From: an uncultured Lachnospiraceae bacterium
GTDB taxonomy: Bacteria > Bacillota > Clostridia > Lachnospirales > Lachnospiraceae
Assembly (NCBI GenBank): GCA_910579465.1
Contig: CAJTUB010000010.1
Coordinates: forward strand, 1-64,000
Length of the DNA: 64,000 bases
Reading direction: 5' to 3'
The notes beneath the pieces were generated by a model. It was given only the letters and a program-made list of their open reading frames with translations. It was not told the origin of the DNA and searched no databases. Shown here one piece after another: positions 1 through 8,605 of this stretch (the stretch's first letter is position 1; each line of letters opens with the position of its first letter). The translations under genes and the position numbers were made by a program.

Positions 1-1291
1 TGGCAAAAGGTTCTGTAAGAAAAAAAGGAAAGAAATGGTACTACCGCTTTTATGTAGAGGACGCAAGCGGCAACTTGGTACAGAAAGAGTTTACGGGTAC
101 GGAAAGCAAGAGCGAGACGGAAAAGCTGTTGCGGCAGGCAATGGAAGATTACGAAGAAAAGAAGTTCATTGCAAAAGCTGACAATATCACGCTTGGGGAA
201 CTGCTCGATATTTGGGCAGAGGAAGAATTGAAGGTTGGCACACTCAGCAACGGTACAGTCGGCAATTATCTTCAAGCCATAGGCAGGCTGAAACAGCACC
301 CGATCAGTGACCGCAGATTAAAAACAATCACTTCCGGTCATTTGCAGCAGTTCATGGACTTGCTGACTTTCGGGGGAACGGAGGCAGACTTTGTTTCCAA
401 AGGCTACACAAAGGATTATATCCGTTCCTTTTCGGCGGTGTTACAGCAGTCATTCCGCTTTGCAGTATTTCCCAAACAGCTTATCACATTCAATCCCATG
501 CAGTATGTGGTAATGAAGAAAAAGGCTGAAAATGTGGATTTGTTTGCCGAAGATACCGCCGAAGATGGCAGTGTAAAGACACTGACCTACGAACTGTACC
601 AAAAACTGCTGGCACAGCTTGGCAAAAGGAGCAAAGACGCAATCCTGCCTGTTCAGATAGCTTATTTTACTGGTCTAAGGCTTGGGGAAGTGGCAGGGCT
701 GACTTGGCAGGACATCAACCTTGAAGAACAGTATTTAACAGTGCGGAGAAGCGTCCGATACAACAATTCAAGACACAAAACGGAATTGGACCGACAAAGA
801 GGAAAAAGGTGCGTGTCGTGGACTTCTGTGATACCCTCGCTGATATTTTGAAAACAGCAAAAAAGGCACGGCATAAAAACCGTTTCCAGTATGGGGAACT
901 ATACCAGAGGAATTATTACAAAGAAGTCAGGGAAAAGAACAGGGTACATTATGAGTATTACTGCCTTGACGGGATACAGGAAGTTCCTGCGGATTATACG
1001 GAAATCTCCTTTGTCTGCCTGCGGTCAGACGGCTGTCTTGAACTTCCTGCAACAGTGGAAAACGCCTGCTGGACTGCCCGAAAGAAACTGCCGGAACTGG
1101 AAGATTTTCATTTCTACACACTCCGGCATACTTATACAAGCAATCTCCTGTCAAACGGGGCAGCGCCGAAAGACGTGCAGGAACTGTTAGGTCACTCTGA
1201 TGTCAGTACCACCATGAATGTCTATGCCCACGCCATAAGGGAGGCAAAGCGGACTTCCGCAAGGCTCTTGGATAAAGTGGTCGGGGAATGA
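1..1291 (+). pseudogene. tyrosine recombinase (integrase), frameshifted, 5' end at window edge
   Basis: Site-specific integrase of the phage/ICE tyrosine recombinase family. The reading frame is open from base 3 (AKGSVRKKGKKWYYRFY, an AP2-like arm-binding start); the ATG would have its A one base before the window. A SAM-like core-binding domain follows, then the catalytic domain with TGLRLGE (first Arg), the LRHTY box, LLGHSDVSTT and the nucleophile Tyr in NVYAHA. The frame that starts the protein ends at 851. The second half continues in another frame (IGPTKRKKVRVVDF onwards) to 1291. The two join if one A was lost near 784 in ACGGAATTGG. So the gene is broken by a 1-base deletion, or this is a sequencing error. 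It probably marks one end of an integrated element lying to the left. Confidence 0.88.
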
Positions 1292-1296
1292 TAAAA

Positions 1297-1338
1297 TTTT
1301 CCCTTGTTTCGGCTGGTAAGGGCAAAAACAAGGGAAAA
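1297..1338 (+). terminator. 13-bp perfect inverted repeat after the integrase
   Basis: TTTTCCCTTGTTT (1297-1309) and its exact complement AAACAAGGGAAAA (1326-1338) enclose a 16-nt loop, six bases after the integrase stop. There is no T-run after the hairpin on the plus strand, so it may be a weak terminator or part of the element's end. Confidence 0.5.
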
Positions 1339-1431
1339 TACATAGCAGTTCATGGTATGAGGGGTGATAAACCCTGAAAAATAGGGGAAGTTTATGGAAA
1401 AAGCGTATAAACTGGAATTTCTCGCACTAAA

Positions 1432-2298
1432 TTATGAATATATTTTTTTTGCATCAGCTGGTAGCTTTCTTACATGGTGTAAAAAACGCAGGCTATTTTC
1501 CGCTTGCTCAAAATCGTATACAAAATTCTGCTTTTGGCTAAGTTCTGCCGCTGTGTTTTGAAATAAAGCACACATTTCAAAAACAGAATTCCATATTGAT
1601 TCAATTTCTGCGATGGAATATGTTGTAAGATATTGTCCATACGTTTCTTCAGTTAGATACTTTTTTAAATATTTACCGGATTTTCCTGCACTAACAGAAA
1701 AATTATTTTCTATACCGATTTTCCATTCTAATAGACGCCTTAATTGCGGTCTCAGGGTGAAATTTATCATATCCAAAGCATAAGGAAGTTCATTACGCCA
1801 TAATCCTTTCGCCACATTATTCAAACACCACCAAAAATTCGAACAAGTACACTGGAATTCAATTTCCGTGGGTTCTTTGACCCAATACCTTTTGTCCGTT
1901 GTTTCCTGTGGATATGGCATAATGCCGTCCTTATCCACCAGTATCTGATACAGTTCAAGATTTGCAAGGGCATTTTCTTTGGTACATACATGCAAGTCTA
2001 TCCTATTTCCATCTGCAAATTGTATCTGCCAACCATAACAATTCTCTATATCCGACGGATAAAAAACATTATCCTCAGGATAATGCATATACAAAATTTT
2101 TCCAAAACGATTTATCCATTCCTTGTCTTCACGAAATGGTTTTGTAGTTGTTACAACATACACAATATCATAATCCTGAAAAATATCCCTTGGGGCATTT
2201 GGATTTGTACGGGAGCCTTCAATATATGCAGCCCGAATATTTTCTTCCTTAAAAGCAATATCTTTTATCAAAGATATCATTTCTGTCTCTGTGCGCAT
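1432..2298 (-). CDS. ant(6): aminoglycoside 6-adenylyltransferase, ANT(6) family
   Basis: Transfers AMP from ATP to the 6-hydroxyl of streptomycin-type aminoglycosides in the cytoplasm, giving resistance. The 288-residue protein matches the ANT(6)/AadE family along its length: the nucleotidyltransferase motif GSRTNPNAP followed by QDYDIVY, then FADGNRIDLHV with the third acidic residue, and the helical C-terminal half (WWCLNNVAKGLW, SWKIGIE-like WKIGIENNFS, GKSGKYLKKYL). Two ATGs are possible (2304 and 2298). AAGGAA lies 1 base from the first and 7 from the second, so 2298 (MRTETEM) is chosen, which also fits the family's usual MRTE start. It is 20 bases downstream of the P-loop kinase gene and probably cotranscribed with it. 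The stretch is clearly AT-richer than the core genes, in line with acquisition. Confidence 0.93.
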   Translation of the reverse strand: MRTETEMISLIKDIAFKEENIRAAYIEGSRTNPNAPRDIFQDYDIVYVVTTTKPFREDKEWINRFGKILYMHYPEDNVFYPSDIENCYGWQIQFADGNRIDLHVCTKENALANLELYQILVDKDGIMPYPQETTDKRYWVKEPTEIEFQCTCSNFWWCLNNVAKGLWRNELPYALDMINFTLRPQLRRLLEWKIGIENNFSVSAGKSGKYLKKYLTEETYGQYLTTYSIAEIESIWNSVFEMCALFQNTAAELSQKQNFVYDFEQAENSLRFLHHVRKLPADAKKIYS

Positions 2299-2318
2299 TT
2301 TCATTTCCTTACTACAAT

Positions 2319-2834
2319 TTATAGTTCAATGTCAACTTGATATTCATCATCAATAAGAAGATAATTAACCTTGTAATTCTGACACTGTTCCAATATTTCT
2401 GCATTATCTCTGAGTACCGTTTCTATCGTACAGTACGCATCATCCATTCTGTTTTCCACAACACTTGCATACTTTTTTATATCACAAAAGTGATTCATAA
2501 TATATTTATTACTCATAACTAAGCAATAATATTTTATGCTTTTTAAATACTCAGATTCAAAATCTTTCGACCACTCAAAGGGAATATAACATCCTTCAAC
2601 AATAAGATTCTGCTCATTCTCAATAGCTGTTTTTATCATTTCACACACAATCGGCCATAAATAATCCGTTAATGCTTTCTCATCACTCACAGGGGTAAGT
2701 GTAGTGTTTCCGCTACGAATAAGCCCCATCTTTAAATGGTCTATAGATAGATATGGATATTTATATTTCTCAAGTAATTTTTGGGCAAGTGCTGTTTTTC
2801 CTGTGTGAGATGCTCCCGTTATCAAAATAATCAT
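2319..2834 (-). CDS. small P-loop kinase-like ATPase
   Basis: A 171-residue nucleotide-binding protein of the adenylate-kinase/zeta-toxin-like P-loop fold. The Walker A motif GASHTGKTA lies at residues 7-15, and a lid-type region with IVEGCYIP follows mid-protein. The substrate cannot be read from the sequence. The start is the ATG at 2834, which has GGAGG 9 bases upstream; a longer frame from a TTG at 2855 would run through that ribosome binding site. It is the first gene of a two-gene set with ant(6) and is as AT-rich. A second P-loop kinase of similar size sits beside a GNAT gene at 12949-13464. Function is unknown; phosphorylation of a small molecule is only a guess from the fold. Confidence 0.75.
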   Translation of the reverse strand: MIILITGASHTGKTALAQKLLEKYKYPYLSIDHLKMGLIRSGNTTLTPVSDEKALTDYLWPIVCEMIKTAIENEQNLIVEGCYIPFEWSKDFESEYLKSIKYYCLVMSNKYIMNHFCDIKKYASVVENRMDDAYCTIETVLRDNAEILEQCQNYKVNYLLIDDEYQVDIEL

Positions 2835-2963
2835 TTGATTACTCCTCCAATCCAATTGGATAAATTTCGATTTATATGTCTAACAGAATACCACAAACAC
2901 ACTCATAGTTCAATCAGATTTTTATTAAACTTTTTTCTGTGCCTGCTTACTCCTGCTTTGTTG

Positions 2964-3041
2964 TCAGTTATGCTGTCGGCTCTCGTTCTGAAGTTCCCAC
3001 TCAAGGTTCTTTTTTTGTGGGCTTTCGTTTTTTCTTGCCAT
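2964..3041 (-). CDS. possible 25-residue leader-like ORF
   Basis: ATG at 3041 with GGAGG seven bases upstream, encoding a basic, Gln/Asn-rich peptide (starts MARKNESPQKKN, ends SRQHN) before TGA. No family recognised. The ribosome binding site lies inside a 10-bp inverted repeat (3049-3088), so translation may be controlled by that hairpin. It could equally be the remnant start of a longer mobile-element gene. The rest of the 2856-3132 gap shows nothing else convincing. Confidence 0.3.
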   Translation of the reverse strand: MARKNESPQKKNLEWELQNESRQHN

Positions 3042-3048
3042 AATAATA

Positions 3049-3088
3049 CCTCCAAACTGGGTAATCTTATCTTATATTAGTTTGGAGG
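3049..3088 (-). promoter_or_regulatory. 10-bp inverted repeat covering a ribosome binding site
   Basis: CCTCCAAACT (3049-3058) and AGTTTGGAGG (3079-3088) are perfect complements with a 20-base loop. On the minus strand the downstream arm contains the GGAGG that serves the ATG at 3041, so the hairpin would hide the ribosome binding site. It may be an operator or a translational attenuator. Confidence 0.4.
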
Positions 3089-3132
3089 TTTACATAAACT
3101 TTAGGAGAGTCCCGATAAAAGCAGCAATAGCA

Positions 3133-4080
3133 TTATTCCTTTAATTTTATCGGAGCGTAGAGGTTCATCTGATGGTATCCGAGTCCCTTTTTAATTTCGT
3201 CGTCTACATAAATCATGTGTCCCATGAGGCCCCGTCCGTTGTCAAGGATGAAGTTTGTGCCTTCCAGCCATTTTTCCATCTTGCTTCTCACCTTGTCGTG
3301 ACTTTCCCCGTCGCCGTCTACGCTGACCGCGACGGCATACAGACCTCCGGGATATTCTATAACCTTATATGGGTGTGTGTCAGCTTCCGTCACTTCGTCT
3401 TTAAGCGCCCAGACCCATTCGACCATTCCGCCCTTTTCACACAGAAAATCGGGAGCGTCAAAAAGAACAGGTTGAAAGAAGTGATTGTGAGATTCCTGCC
3501 AAGGCTCGAAGTCTCCGCCGAAAAGCTCCTCAAAGCTCATAGCACCTGAGGTTACTGCCCGGAATGCAGGTATCCTGACAATCATAATATCGGGTATTTT
3601 ATGGTCCAGCTTCTCCGTGACCTCGAGCAGACGATGTATCGTTGCAGGATTGCCATTGTAGTTTGCATGTACCAGCTGTGTTTTAATTTCCTTTGCCTTT
3701 TTGTAAAGAAGCCTTACATCGGCTTCCTTGCCAAAATCAGCCGATTCAATCTGGCAGATAAATTCCAGAACGATTTCCTTTAATTCATGCAGAAGGGAAA
3801 TCTCCTCATCAATATCGTCTGCCTTTTTTTCTAAGACTTCTAAGACAATCTCCGAACCGGAGGCATCAAAGATACGCCGGATATCCTTGATGCTGATATT
3901 GAGCTTGCGTAAAATCAGAATCTGTTCCAGCCGTTTGATATTTGCTTCATCATACAGCCTGTAAGCATAGTCGTCACTCCGGATACTTTTTATCAGTCCC
4001 ATATCCTCATAGTAACGGAGCGTGCGGGCAGAGAGCTGGTATCTGGCAGTCATGTCCTTGATTTTAACTAAATCATCCAT
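3133..4080 (-). CDS. MerR-family regulator with effector-binding domain
   Basis: A 315-residue transcription regulator. Residues 4-75 form the MerR winged helix (LVKIKDMTARYQ, RTLRYYEDMGLI, RLYDEANIKRLEQI), residues ~80-115 a dimerisation coiled coil, and residues ~155-315 a GyrI-like/AraC_E_bind effector pocket (IRIP-type strand, VEWVWAL, YPGGLYAV, LYAPIK near the end). Such proteins bind drugs or small hydrophobic ligands and activate promoters with long spacers. The start is the ATG at 4080 with GGAGG eight bases upstream. It reads away from the LytTR gene, and the 4081-4283 gap holds a 19-bp-spacer promoter reading into it. No transporter lies next to it, so the regulated target may be itself or lie elsewhere. 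Confidence 0.88.
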   Translation of the reverse strand: MDDLVKIKDMTARYQLSARTLRYYEDMGLIKSIRSDDYAYRLYDEANIKRLEQILILRKLNISIKDIRRIFDASGSEIVLEVLEKKADDIDEEISLLHELKEIVLEFICQIESADFGKEADVRLLYKKAKEIKTQLVHANYNGNPATIHRLLEVTEKLDHKIPDIMIVRIPAFRAVTSGAMSFEELFGGDFEPWQESHNHFFQPVLFDAPDFLCEKGGMVEWVWALKDEVTEADTHPYKVIEYPGGLYAVAVSVDGDGESHDKVRSKMEKWLEGTNFILDNGRGLMGHMIYVDDEIKKGLGYHQMNLYAPIKLKE

Positions 4081-4112
4081 AATAATTAACCTCCTGTAAC
4101 TAAGTCAGGTAT

Positions 4113-4143
4113 AGTATACACGATTCCCTAACGGCAGAGTCAA
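4113..4143 (-). promoter_or_regulatory. MerR-type promoter with 19-bp spacer
   Basis: On the minus strand TTGACT (4143-4138) and TATACT (4118-4113) are separated by 19 bases. A 19-bp spacer is the hallmark of promoters remodelled by MerR proteins, and it reads into the merR gene, which suggests autoregulation. Confidence 0.6.
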
Positions 4144-4283
4144 GAGGTAGAAGGGGTAAAAATGATTTTTATCAGGCTGCTTTTACGTTGATTCCCTTAA
4201 AATGCCCGTTTATGACAGCGGCAAAGGTTGTTTTAGGTTTCTGCCGATATATAATATATATTTGTGCAAGGCAGGTGAGTACA

Positions 4284-5000
4284 ATGCTGTCCGTAGCGGT
4301 ATGTGACGATGAGGTTATGGAGTGCTGCAATATAGCGGGAAAAATCAAGGAGATACTAAAGGAAATGAAAGTGCCCTGTATGATACGGCAGTTTTATAGC
4401 GGAAGGGAATTGCTGCAGTCGAAGGAAAGCTTTGATATTATTTTTCTGGATATTCTCATGTGCGATTTAGACGGAATGAGGACGGCGCAGATGTTCCGGG
4501 AGAAGGCATTTGACAAAATCCTGATTTTTATATCCTCCAGCAGAGACTATGTATGGAAGGCGTATGACGTCGAGGCGTTCTGGTATCTCGTAAAGCCAGT
4601 GGATGAGAAGAAATTGAAACAGGTGCTGCAAAGGGCTGTCCTCAAGATAGAACATCGTTCCCAGGAGTTTATCCTTGTAAACAGGGAGCGACAGAAAACG
4701 AAGCTGTTTTTAGATGACATTTATTATTTTGAGATACAGGGAAGAAGGATTGAAATTCATGGAACCGGGGACGTTGTTGCCTATTATGAGCAGATTGGCG
4801 TTTTGGAGGAGAGCCTGCGGGGAAAGGGATTTTTCCGGTGTCACAAAAGCTATCTTATTAATCTGAAGTATGTGAATGCCTATAACAAACAGGAGGTAAT
4901 TCTTGATAATGGAATAAGGATTGTGATAGCAAAAAGAAGATATGAAGAATTTTGCAGGGAGGCTCTGGAGTACATGAGAAAAAACGGAGGTATTTTATGA
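4284..5000 (+). CDS. LytTR-family response regulator (AgrA type)
   Basis: Response regulator of 238 residues. The receiver domain (residues 1-~120) has the acidic pair CDDE, the phospho-acceptor Asp in FLDILM and the conserved Lys in LVKPVD. The LytTR DNA-binding domain (~135-238) has KTKLFLDDIYYFE, RCHKSYLIN and the closing KRRYEEF. The start is ATG 4284 with a GCAGGTGAG ribosome binding site; an in-frame extension back to 4188 lacks one and is not part of the receiver fold. Its stop overlaps the kinase start by four bases (ATGA), so the two are translationally coupled. Targets would be direct repeats upstream of controlled genes; none could be assigned. Confidence 0.92.
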   Translation: MLSVAVCDDEVMECCNIAGKIKEILKEMKVPCMIRQFYSGRELLQSKESFDIIFLDILMCDLDGMRTAQMFREKAFDKILIFISSSRDYVWKAYDVEAFWYLVKPVDEKKLKQVLQRAVLKIEHRSQEFILVNRERQKTKLFLDDIYYFEIQGRRIEIHGTGDVVAYYEQIGVLEESLRGKGFFRCHKSYLINLKYVNAYNKQEVILDNGIRIVIAKRRYEEFCREALEYMRKNGGIL

Positions 5001-6385
5001 TACAGGGGTTTTCAGGAGTTTTTATAACAATGCTATGCTGTTTGCTATATTCCGGCATAGTCAAAAGGTTTTGTAAGAACTATTTAGAGCTTTCAAAGAG
5101 AAATGAAGCATTGTTTTTTCTCCTCTTCTTATGTGGCGCGGCAGTCATGGAGGGGATATCTCAATGCGATTTTTTTCCGGCGATTGTCCTGACATTGTCA
5201 GGTCATATCCTTTTTATAGGTATAGTATTGCTTTTGTTCCGGGGGGATAAGGAGAAAAAAATACTGGCAGCTGCCATCCTGATTACGATAACAACACTGG
5301 TAGAAAATTTCTGCACAGCGCTTTTTTCGTGTGTTACCCTGTTTTGGCTGCATATAGTAAAAGGCATTACAATTCCGTTTTTAGGGGAGCTAGAGACTGC
5401 CTTTATTACCTACAGCAGCCTGATAATAACAATAATGCTGCTCTATTGGGCATCAAATTATTTTGCTTCCGTTTTTTACTGTAAAACAAAAAGGTGGTAT
5501 GCCATATTAGCCGTTCCGCTGCTTGTAGTTACGCTCGTAATTGATATAGCAAACTGGGGTGCAAGTAACGGGATTTTAGTCAGGAGCGGGGGCGACAGGA
5601 GCCTTTATTATGACCAGATATTCAGTCATGCAGGATTTTGTGTTTTGTCAGGCTTATCTATGTTTGCAGCGGGCGTTTATGTTTTTGGGATGAACCGGAT
5701 TTATCTGGAGCAGAAAAAAAGCAGCCAGTATCATCAACAGATAGCAGCTTATAAAATGCTGGAGGAGCAGTACCGCCGTTCGGAGCGGGTAAGGCATGAC
5801 TTAAAAAACCACATCCTTGCCTTGTCGGGACTGCTGGAACATAAGGAATGGGAAAAAATAAAGGGCTATTTAAAGAATATGGAGGACAGCGCCGGTTTTC
5901 AGGCGGAGGAGGCGACAGGGAACCGGATTGTAGATGTGCTTTTGTCCCAAAAACGGAAGCTGGCGGAGGAAAAAAATATGACATGGGAGGCAGAGGTACA
6001 GATACCTCCGCTGTGTGGTATCAACGAGTTCGACTTATGCGTATTGTTTGGAAATATATTGGACAATGCAGTGGAAGCGTGTGAAAGACTACAGCATAAT
6101 CAGCCGCATTGCGAGACGCAGGCCTTTATCCGGATTCAGGCGAGGGCTGTAAAACAATTCTTTCTGTTAGAGGTAAGGAACAGTACGGATACGGCAGGAC
6201 AGCAGAAAACCGGCGTTACAGGTAAGGAAAATCCGGAGGAGCATGGCATCGGTCTGCTGAATGTCCGTGATGTAGTACAGAAATATAACGGCACGATGAA
6301 GATAGAAATTGAAAACGGCATATTTGCGATTGTTGTTTTGGTGCCGCTGAGCGATGCCGTACATGACATGAAACAGGCTGTTTAA
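4997..6385 (+). CDS. GHKL sensor histidine kinase (AgrC/ComD-like)
   Basis: Membrane sensor kinase of 462 residues paired with the LytTR regulator. About six to seven hydrophobic segments fill residues 5-~225. Then come the H-box (RVRHDLKNHI), the N-box (NILDNAVEAC) and a single G-box (HGIGLLNVRDVV) typical of the HPK10 group that senses peptides. The start is ATG 4997, overlapping the regulator's stop; a frame extending to 4952 has no ribosome binding site. No AgrD-like precursor or AgrB protease is visible beside it, so the ligand is unknown. The next gene is a short coiled-coil protein that may be cotranscribed. Confidence 0.9.
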   Translation: MIQGFSGVFITMLCCLLYSGIVKRFCKNYLELSKRNEALFFLLFLCGAAVMEGISQCDFFPAIVLTLSGHILFIGIVLLLFRGDKEKKILAAAILITITTLVENFCTALFSCVTLFWLHIVKGITIPFLGELETAFITYSSLIITIMLLYWASNYFASVFYCKTKRWYAILAVPLLVVTLVIDIANWGASNGILVRSGGDRSLYYDQIFSHAGFCVLSGLSMFAAGVYVFGMNRIYLEQKKSSQYHQQIAAYKMLEEQYRRSERVRHDLKNHILALSGLLEHKEWEKIKGYLKNMEDSAGFQAEEATGNRIVDVLLSQKRKLAEEKNMTWEAEVQIPPLCGINEFDLCVLFGNILDNAVEACERLQHNQPHCETQAFIRIQARAVKQFFLLEVRNSTDTAGQQKTGVTGKENPEEHGIGLLNVRDVVQKYNGTMKIEIENGIFAIVVLVPLSDAVHDMKQAV

Positions 6386-6467
6386 GGCAGAATGCTAAGG
6401 GTGTAAATTCTTATTGCCGAAAAGAGAAACAGGAACGATTATTGAAGGTAAGAAAGGAGGCCGTATT

Positions 6468-6980
6468 ATGAACACAAAAACGATGGAAGGGCTTGTAGGG
6501 GCGAGAACGAATATCAATCTGCTGAATACCCCGTTCCGGGTGTATAAGGAGGCAAGGCGCAGGGGGGATACCGCGGTGATGGAGAGGGCAATGGGGTATG
6601 TCAATGAATTTTCGGATAAGTCGGAGGAGTATCAGGCAGAGGCTGAACGCGGCATGGAAGAGGACGTAGAGGCAGCCAGGGAAAAGGCAAAGGCAGAACG
6701 TGAAAGGGCTGTCCAGAAGCGCAAGGAGGAACGTAAGGAGCTTGAGGAAAAGATAGAGAAGAGCAGGGAGGAAAACAGGGAAACAGACATCGTAAGCGTC
6801 AGCGAGGAAGGCAAAACGCTGTTAAAGGAAACTACCGGGACGGAGGATCAGGCGTCTGCCGGTACTGCGCCGGAAAATACGACTTCCGCAGAGGCAACGG
6901 GAAATAAGCCGGTAATCTATACGAAAACAGGGGAGATAAGCCAGCCGGAGCAGACAGCGAGTATTTCGGTTTCCGTGTAA
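6468..6980 (+). CDS. charged coiled-coil protein of unknown function
   Basis: A 170-residue protein. Residues 1-~45 are a compact region (MNTKTMEGLVGARTNINLLN then YKEARRRGDT); residues ~50-115 are almost purely Glu/Lys/Arg/Ala with heptad spacing, a long helix; the C-terminal ~55 residues are Thr/Glu/Ala-rich and probably disordered. No signal peptide. The start is ATG 6468 behind AAAGGAGG; the frame upstream to 6414 is not needed. It follows the kinase by 82 bases on the same strand. No family function is recognised. Confidence 0.8.
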   Translation: MNTKTMEGLVGARTNINLLNTPFRVYKEARRRGDTAVMERAMGYVNEFSDKSEEYQAEAERGMEEDVEAAREKAKAERERAVQKRKEERKELEEKIEKSREENRETDIVSVSEEGKTLLKETTGTEDQASAGTAPENTTSAEATGNKPVIYTKTGEISQPEQTASISVSV

Positions 6981-6989
6981 GGGGAGAAT

Positions 6990-7061
6990 ATGCCCTTTAG
7001 TCCTGCAGTGGCAAAGTTTATAGACCATGGGAGAGAATCTATGCCTGCGGGGCATAGGTAA
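6990..7061 (+). CDS. possible 23-residue ORF
   Basis: ATG 6990 preceded by GGGGAGA, reading MPFSPAVAKFIDHGRES and ending in TAA at 7059. It sits directly after the coiled-coil gene and before the terminator hairpin. Nothing but spacing supports translation. Confidence 0.25.
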   Translation: MPFSPAVAKFIDHGRESMPAGHR

Positions 7062-7104
7062 TGATAAAAAACAAGTATTTGATATGGTTAAAAAGTGACG
7101 CTAT

Positions 7105-7150
7105 AATGAGTGTAATGAAAAACGAAAGGTTTTCATTACACTCATTTTTT
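7105..7150 (+). terminator. 17-bp stem terminator or attenuator ahead of the flavodoxin operon
   Basis: AATGAGTGTAATGAAAA (7105-7121) pairs perfectly with 7130-7146 across an 8-base loop and is followed by a T-run to 7150. The ribosome binding site TGGAGG of the next gene begins at once after the T-run, so this either ends the upstream operon or acts as an attenuator for the flavodoxin operon. Confidence 0.85.
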
Positions 7151-7163
7151 TGGAGGAAATCTT

Positions 7164-7823
7164 ATGAAAAGAAGAATTGCCATGTTACTTACCGTTGTGA
7201 TGGTTGCTTCCCTTGCGGCTTGTGCAGGAGGAAAAGAATCCACGGAACAGGGAACGTCCGGAACAGGGACGATAACGGATAAGCCATCAACAGACAATAC
7301 TCCGGCGGGAGACAACTCTGAAGCAGGGGAGACGAATATTCTTGTTGCATATTTTTCTGCGACAAACACAACAGAAGGTGTGGCAAAGAAGATTGCCGAC
7401 AGTCTGTCAGCTGACCTTTATGAAATTATACCGGAACAGCCCTATACGGAGGAGGATTTGGATTACCATGACGACGACAGCCGCTCTAGCATTGAGATGA
7501 ATGACGATTCGGCGCGTCCTGCCATTTCCGGTTCTGTAGAGGATATGGAGCAGTACAGTATCGTGTTTATTGGTTATCCGATTTGGTGGGGCGAGGCGCC
7601 GAGAATTGTCAGCACATTTATGGAAAGCTACGATTTTTCCGGCAAAACAATAGTGCCTTTCTGCACTTCAGGAGGCAGCGGAATCGGCTCCAGTGCGACC
7701 AATCTGGAAGCATTGACAAGCGATGCCACATGGCTTTCCGGTACACGTTTAAACGGGGGAAGCTCCCGTGATAAAATTGCAGACTGGGTAAATGGTCTTG
7801 GACTTAATATTACGGCACAGTAA
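7164..7823 (+). CDS. flavodoxin-family lipoprotein
   Basis: Exported FMN-binding redox protein of 219 residues. A lipoprotein signal peptide ends in SLAAC with the lipidated Cys at 20, followed by a Ser/Thr/Gly linker to ~55. The flavodoxin fold then shows NILVAYFSATNTTEGVA (phosphate loop), IVFIGYPIWWGEAP (the loop flanking the flavin) and TIVPFCTSGGSGIG. This is the flavodoxin_4 type common in Clostridia. The start is ATG 7164 behind GGAGG. It heads a four-gene run whose last gene carries a second flavodoxin domain. The lipid anchor places it outside the membrane, where its electron partner is unknown; the His-rich membrane protein in the operon is a candidate. Confidence 0.9.
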   Translation: MKRRIAMLLTVVMVASLAACAGGKESTEQGTSGTGTITDKPSTDNTPAGDNSEAGETNILVAYFSATNTTEGVAKKIADSLSADLYEIIPEQPYTEEDLDYHDDDSRSSIEMNDDSARPAISGSVEDMEQYSIVFIGYPIWWGEAPRIVSTFMESYDFSGKTIVPFCTSGGSGIGSSATNLEALTSDATWLSGTRLNGGSSRDKIADWVNGLGLNITAQ

Positions 7824-7834
7824 GGAGGTATTGT

Positions 7835-8584
7835 ATGGAGCGGATAGAAAAATGTAAAGAGGTATATAGGGAATTGTTTGGCGGGGAACCGGCGATGATG
7901 GAGAGTGGAAATGATCCGGAATTGATGATTATTTTGCAGCGGTTTATATTTGGTGAAGTATTTGATACGGGAATTTTGAAGAAAGAAACCAGAGAGCTTC
8001 TGACGGTGGTCTGTCTTGCCACAATGCAGACACTGCCGCAGTTAAAAGCCCATGTGCAGGCGGCGTTAAATTCCGGAAACCCGCCGTTGGCAGTCAGGGA
8101 GGCCATCTATCAGTGTGCCCCGTTTATAGGCTTTCCACGCACATTGAATGCGGTCAGTGTGGCTGATGAAGTGTTTCTGGAGAACGGGATATCCCTGCCG
8201 CTCTCCGCACAGGGCAGAATCAAAGAAAGTGAGAGGTATGAGAAAGGGCTTGCAGTCCAGTTTCCCTTATATGGTAATGAGATCAAGGAAAAGTATGGGA
8301 AGCTTCCGGACGGGATCGGAGAAGCGCTGCCCCGCTTTTTGACAGAGGTTTGCTTTGGGGATTTTTATACCCGCGGCGTACTGGATGTACAGGAAAGGGA
8401 GCTGCTTATGCTGGCAGTTTTGGCGGCTTTGGGTGCAGATGCCCAGATAAAGGCTCATGTGGCTGGGAATCTGAAAGCCGGAAACAGCCGGGAGACGCTA
8501 TATGCCGCTATGGTACAATGCCTGCCATACATTGGTTTTCCGGCAGCTTTTCGTGCAATTGATATTATAAAATCGGTAGAATAA
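7835..8584 (+). CDS. tandem carboxymuconolactone decarboxylase-like protein
   Basis: A 249-residue cytoplasmic protein with two carboxymuconolactone decarboxylase (CMD) repeats. The first covers ~35-115 (KKETRELLTVV, AHVQAALNSGNP, CAPFIGFPR) and the second ~165-245 (VQERELLMLAVLAALG, AHVAGNLKAGN, CLPYIGFPAA). It has the gamma-CMD layout, not the AhpD layout: the CxxC redox pair is absent. The start is ATG 7835 with GGAGG, 11 bases after the flavodoxin stop. Related proteins act as decarboxylases or hydratases, but in Clostridia they are often found beside flavodoxins with no known substrate. No firm function can be given. Confidence 0.88.
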   Translation: MERIEKCKEVYRELFGGEPAMMESGNDPELMIILQRFIFGEVFDTGILKKETRELLTVVCLATMQTLPQLKAHVQAALNSGNPPLAVREAIYQCAPFIGFPRTLNAVSVADEVFLENGISLPLSAQGRIKESERYEKGLAVQFPLYGNEIKEKYGKLPDGIGEALPRFLTEVCFGDFYTRGVLDVQERELLMLAVLAALGADAQIKAHVAGNLKAGNSRETLYAAMVQCLPYIGFPAAFRAIDIIKSVE

Positions 8585-8605
8585 GCAAATCAGGGGGCAG
8601 TACGG

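Noticed and set aside
7835..8584. Calling the CMD protein an AhpD-like peroxidase
   Set aside because: The CxxC pair with the following His is absent from both repeats.
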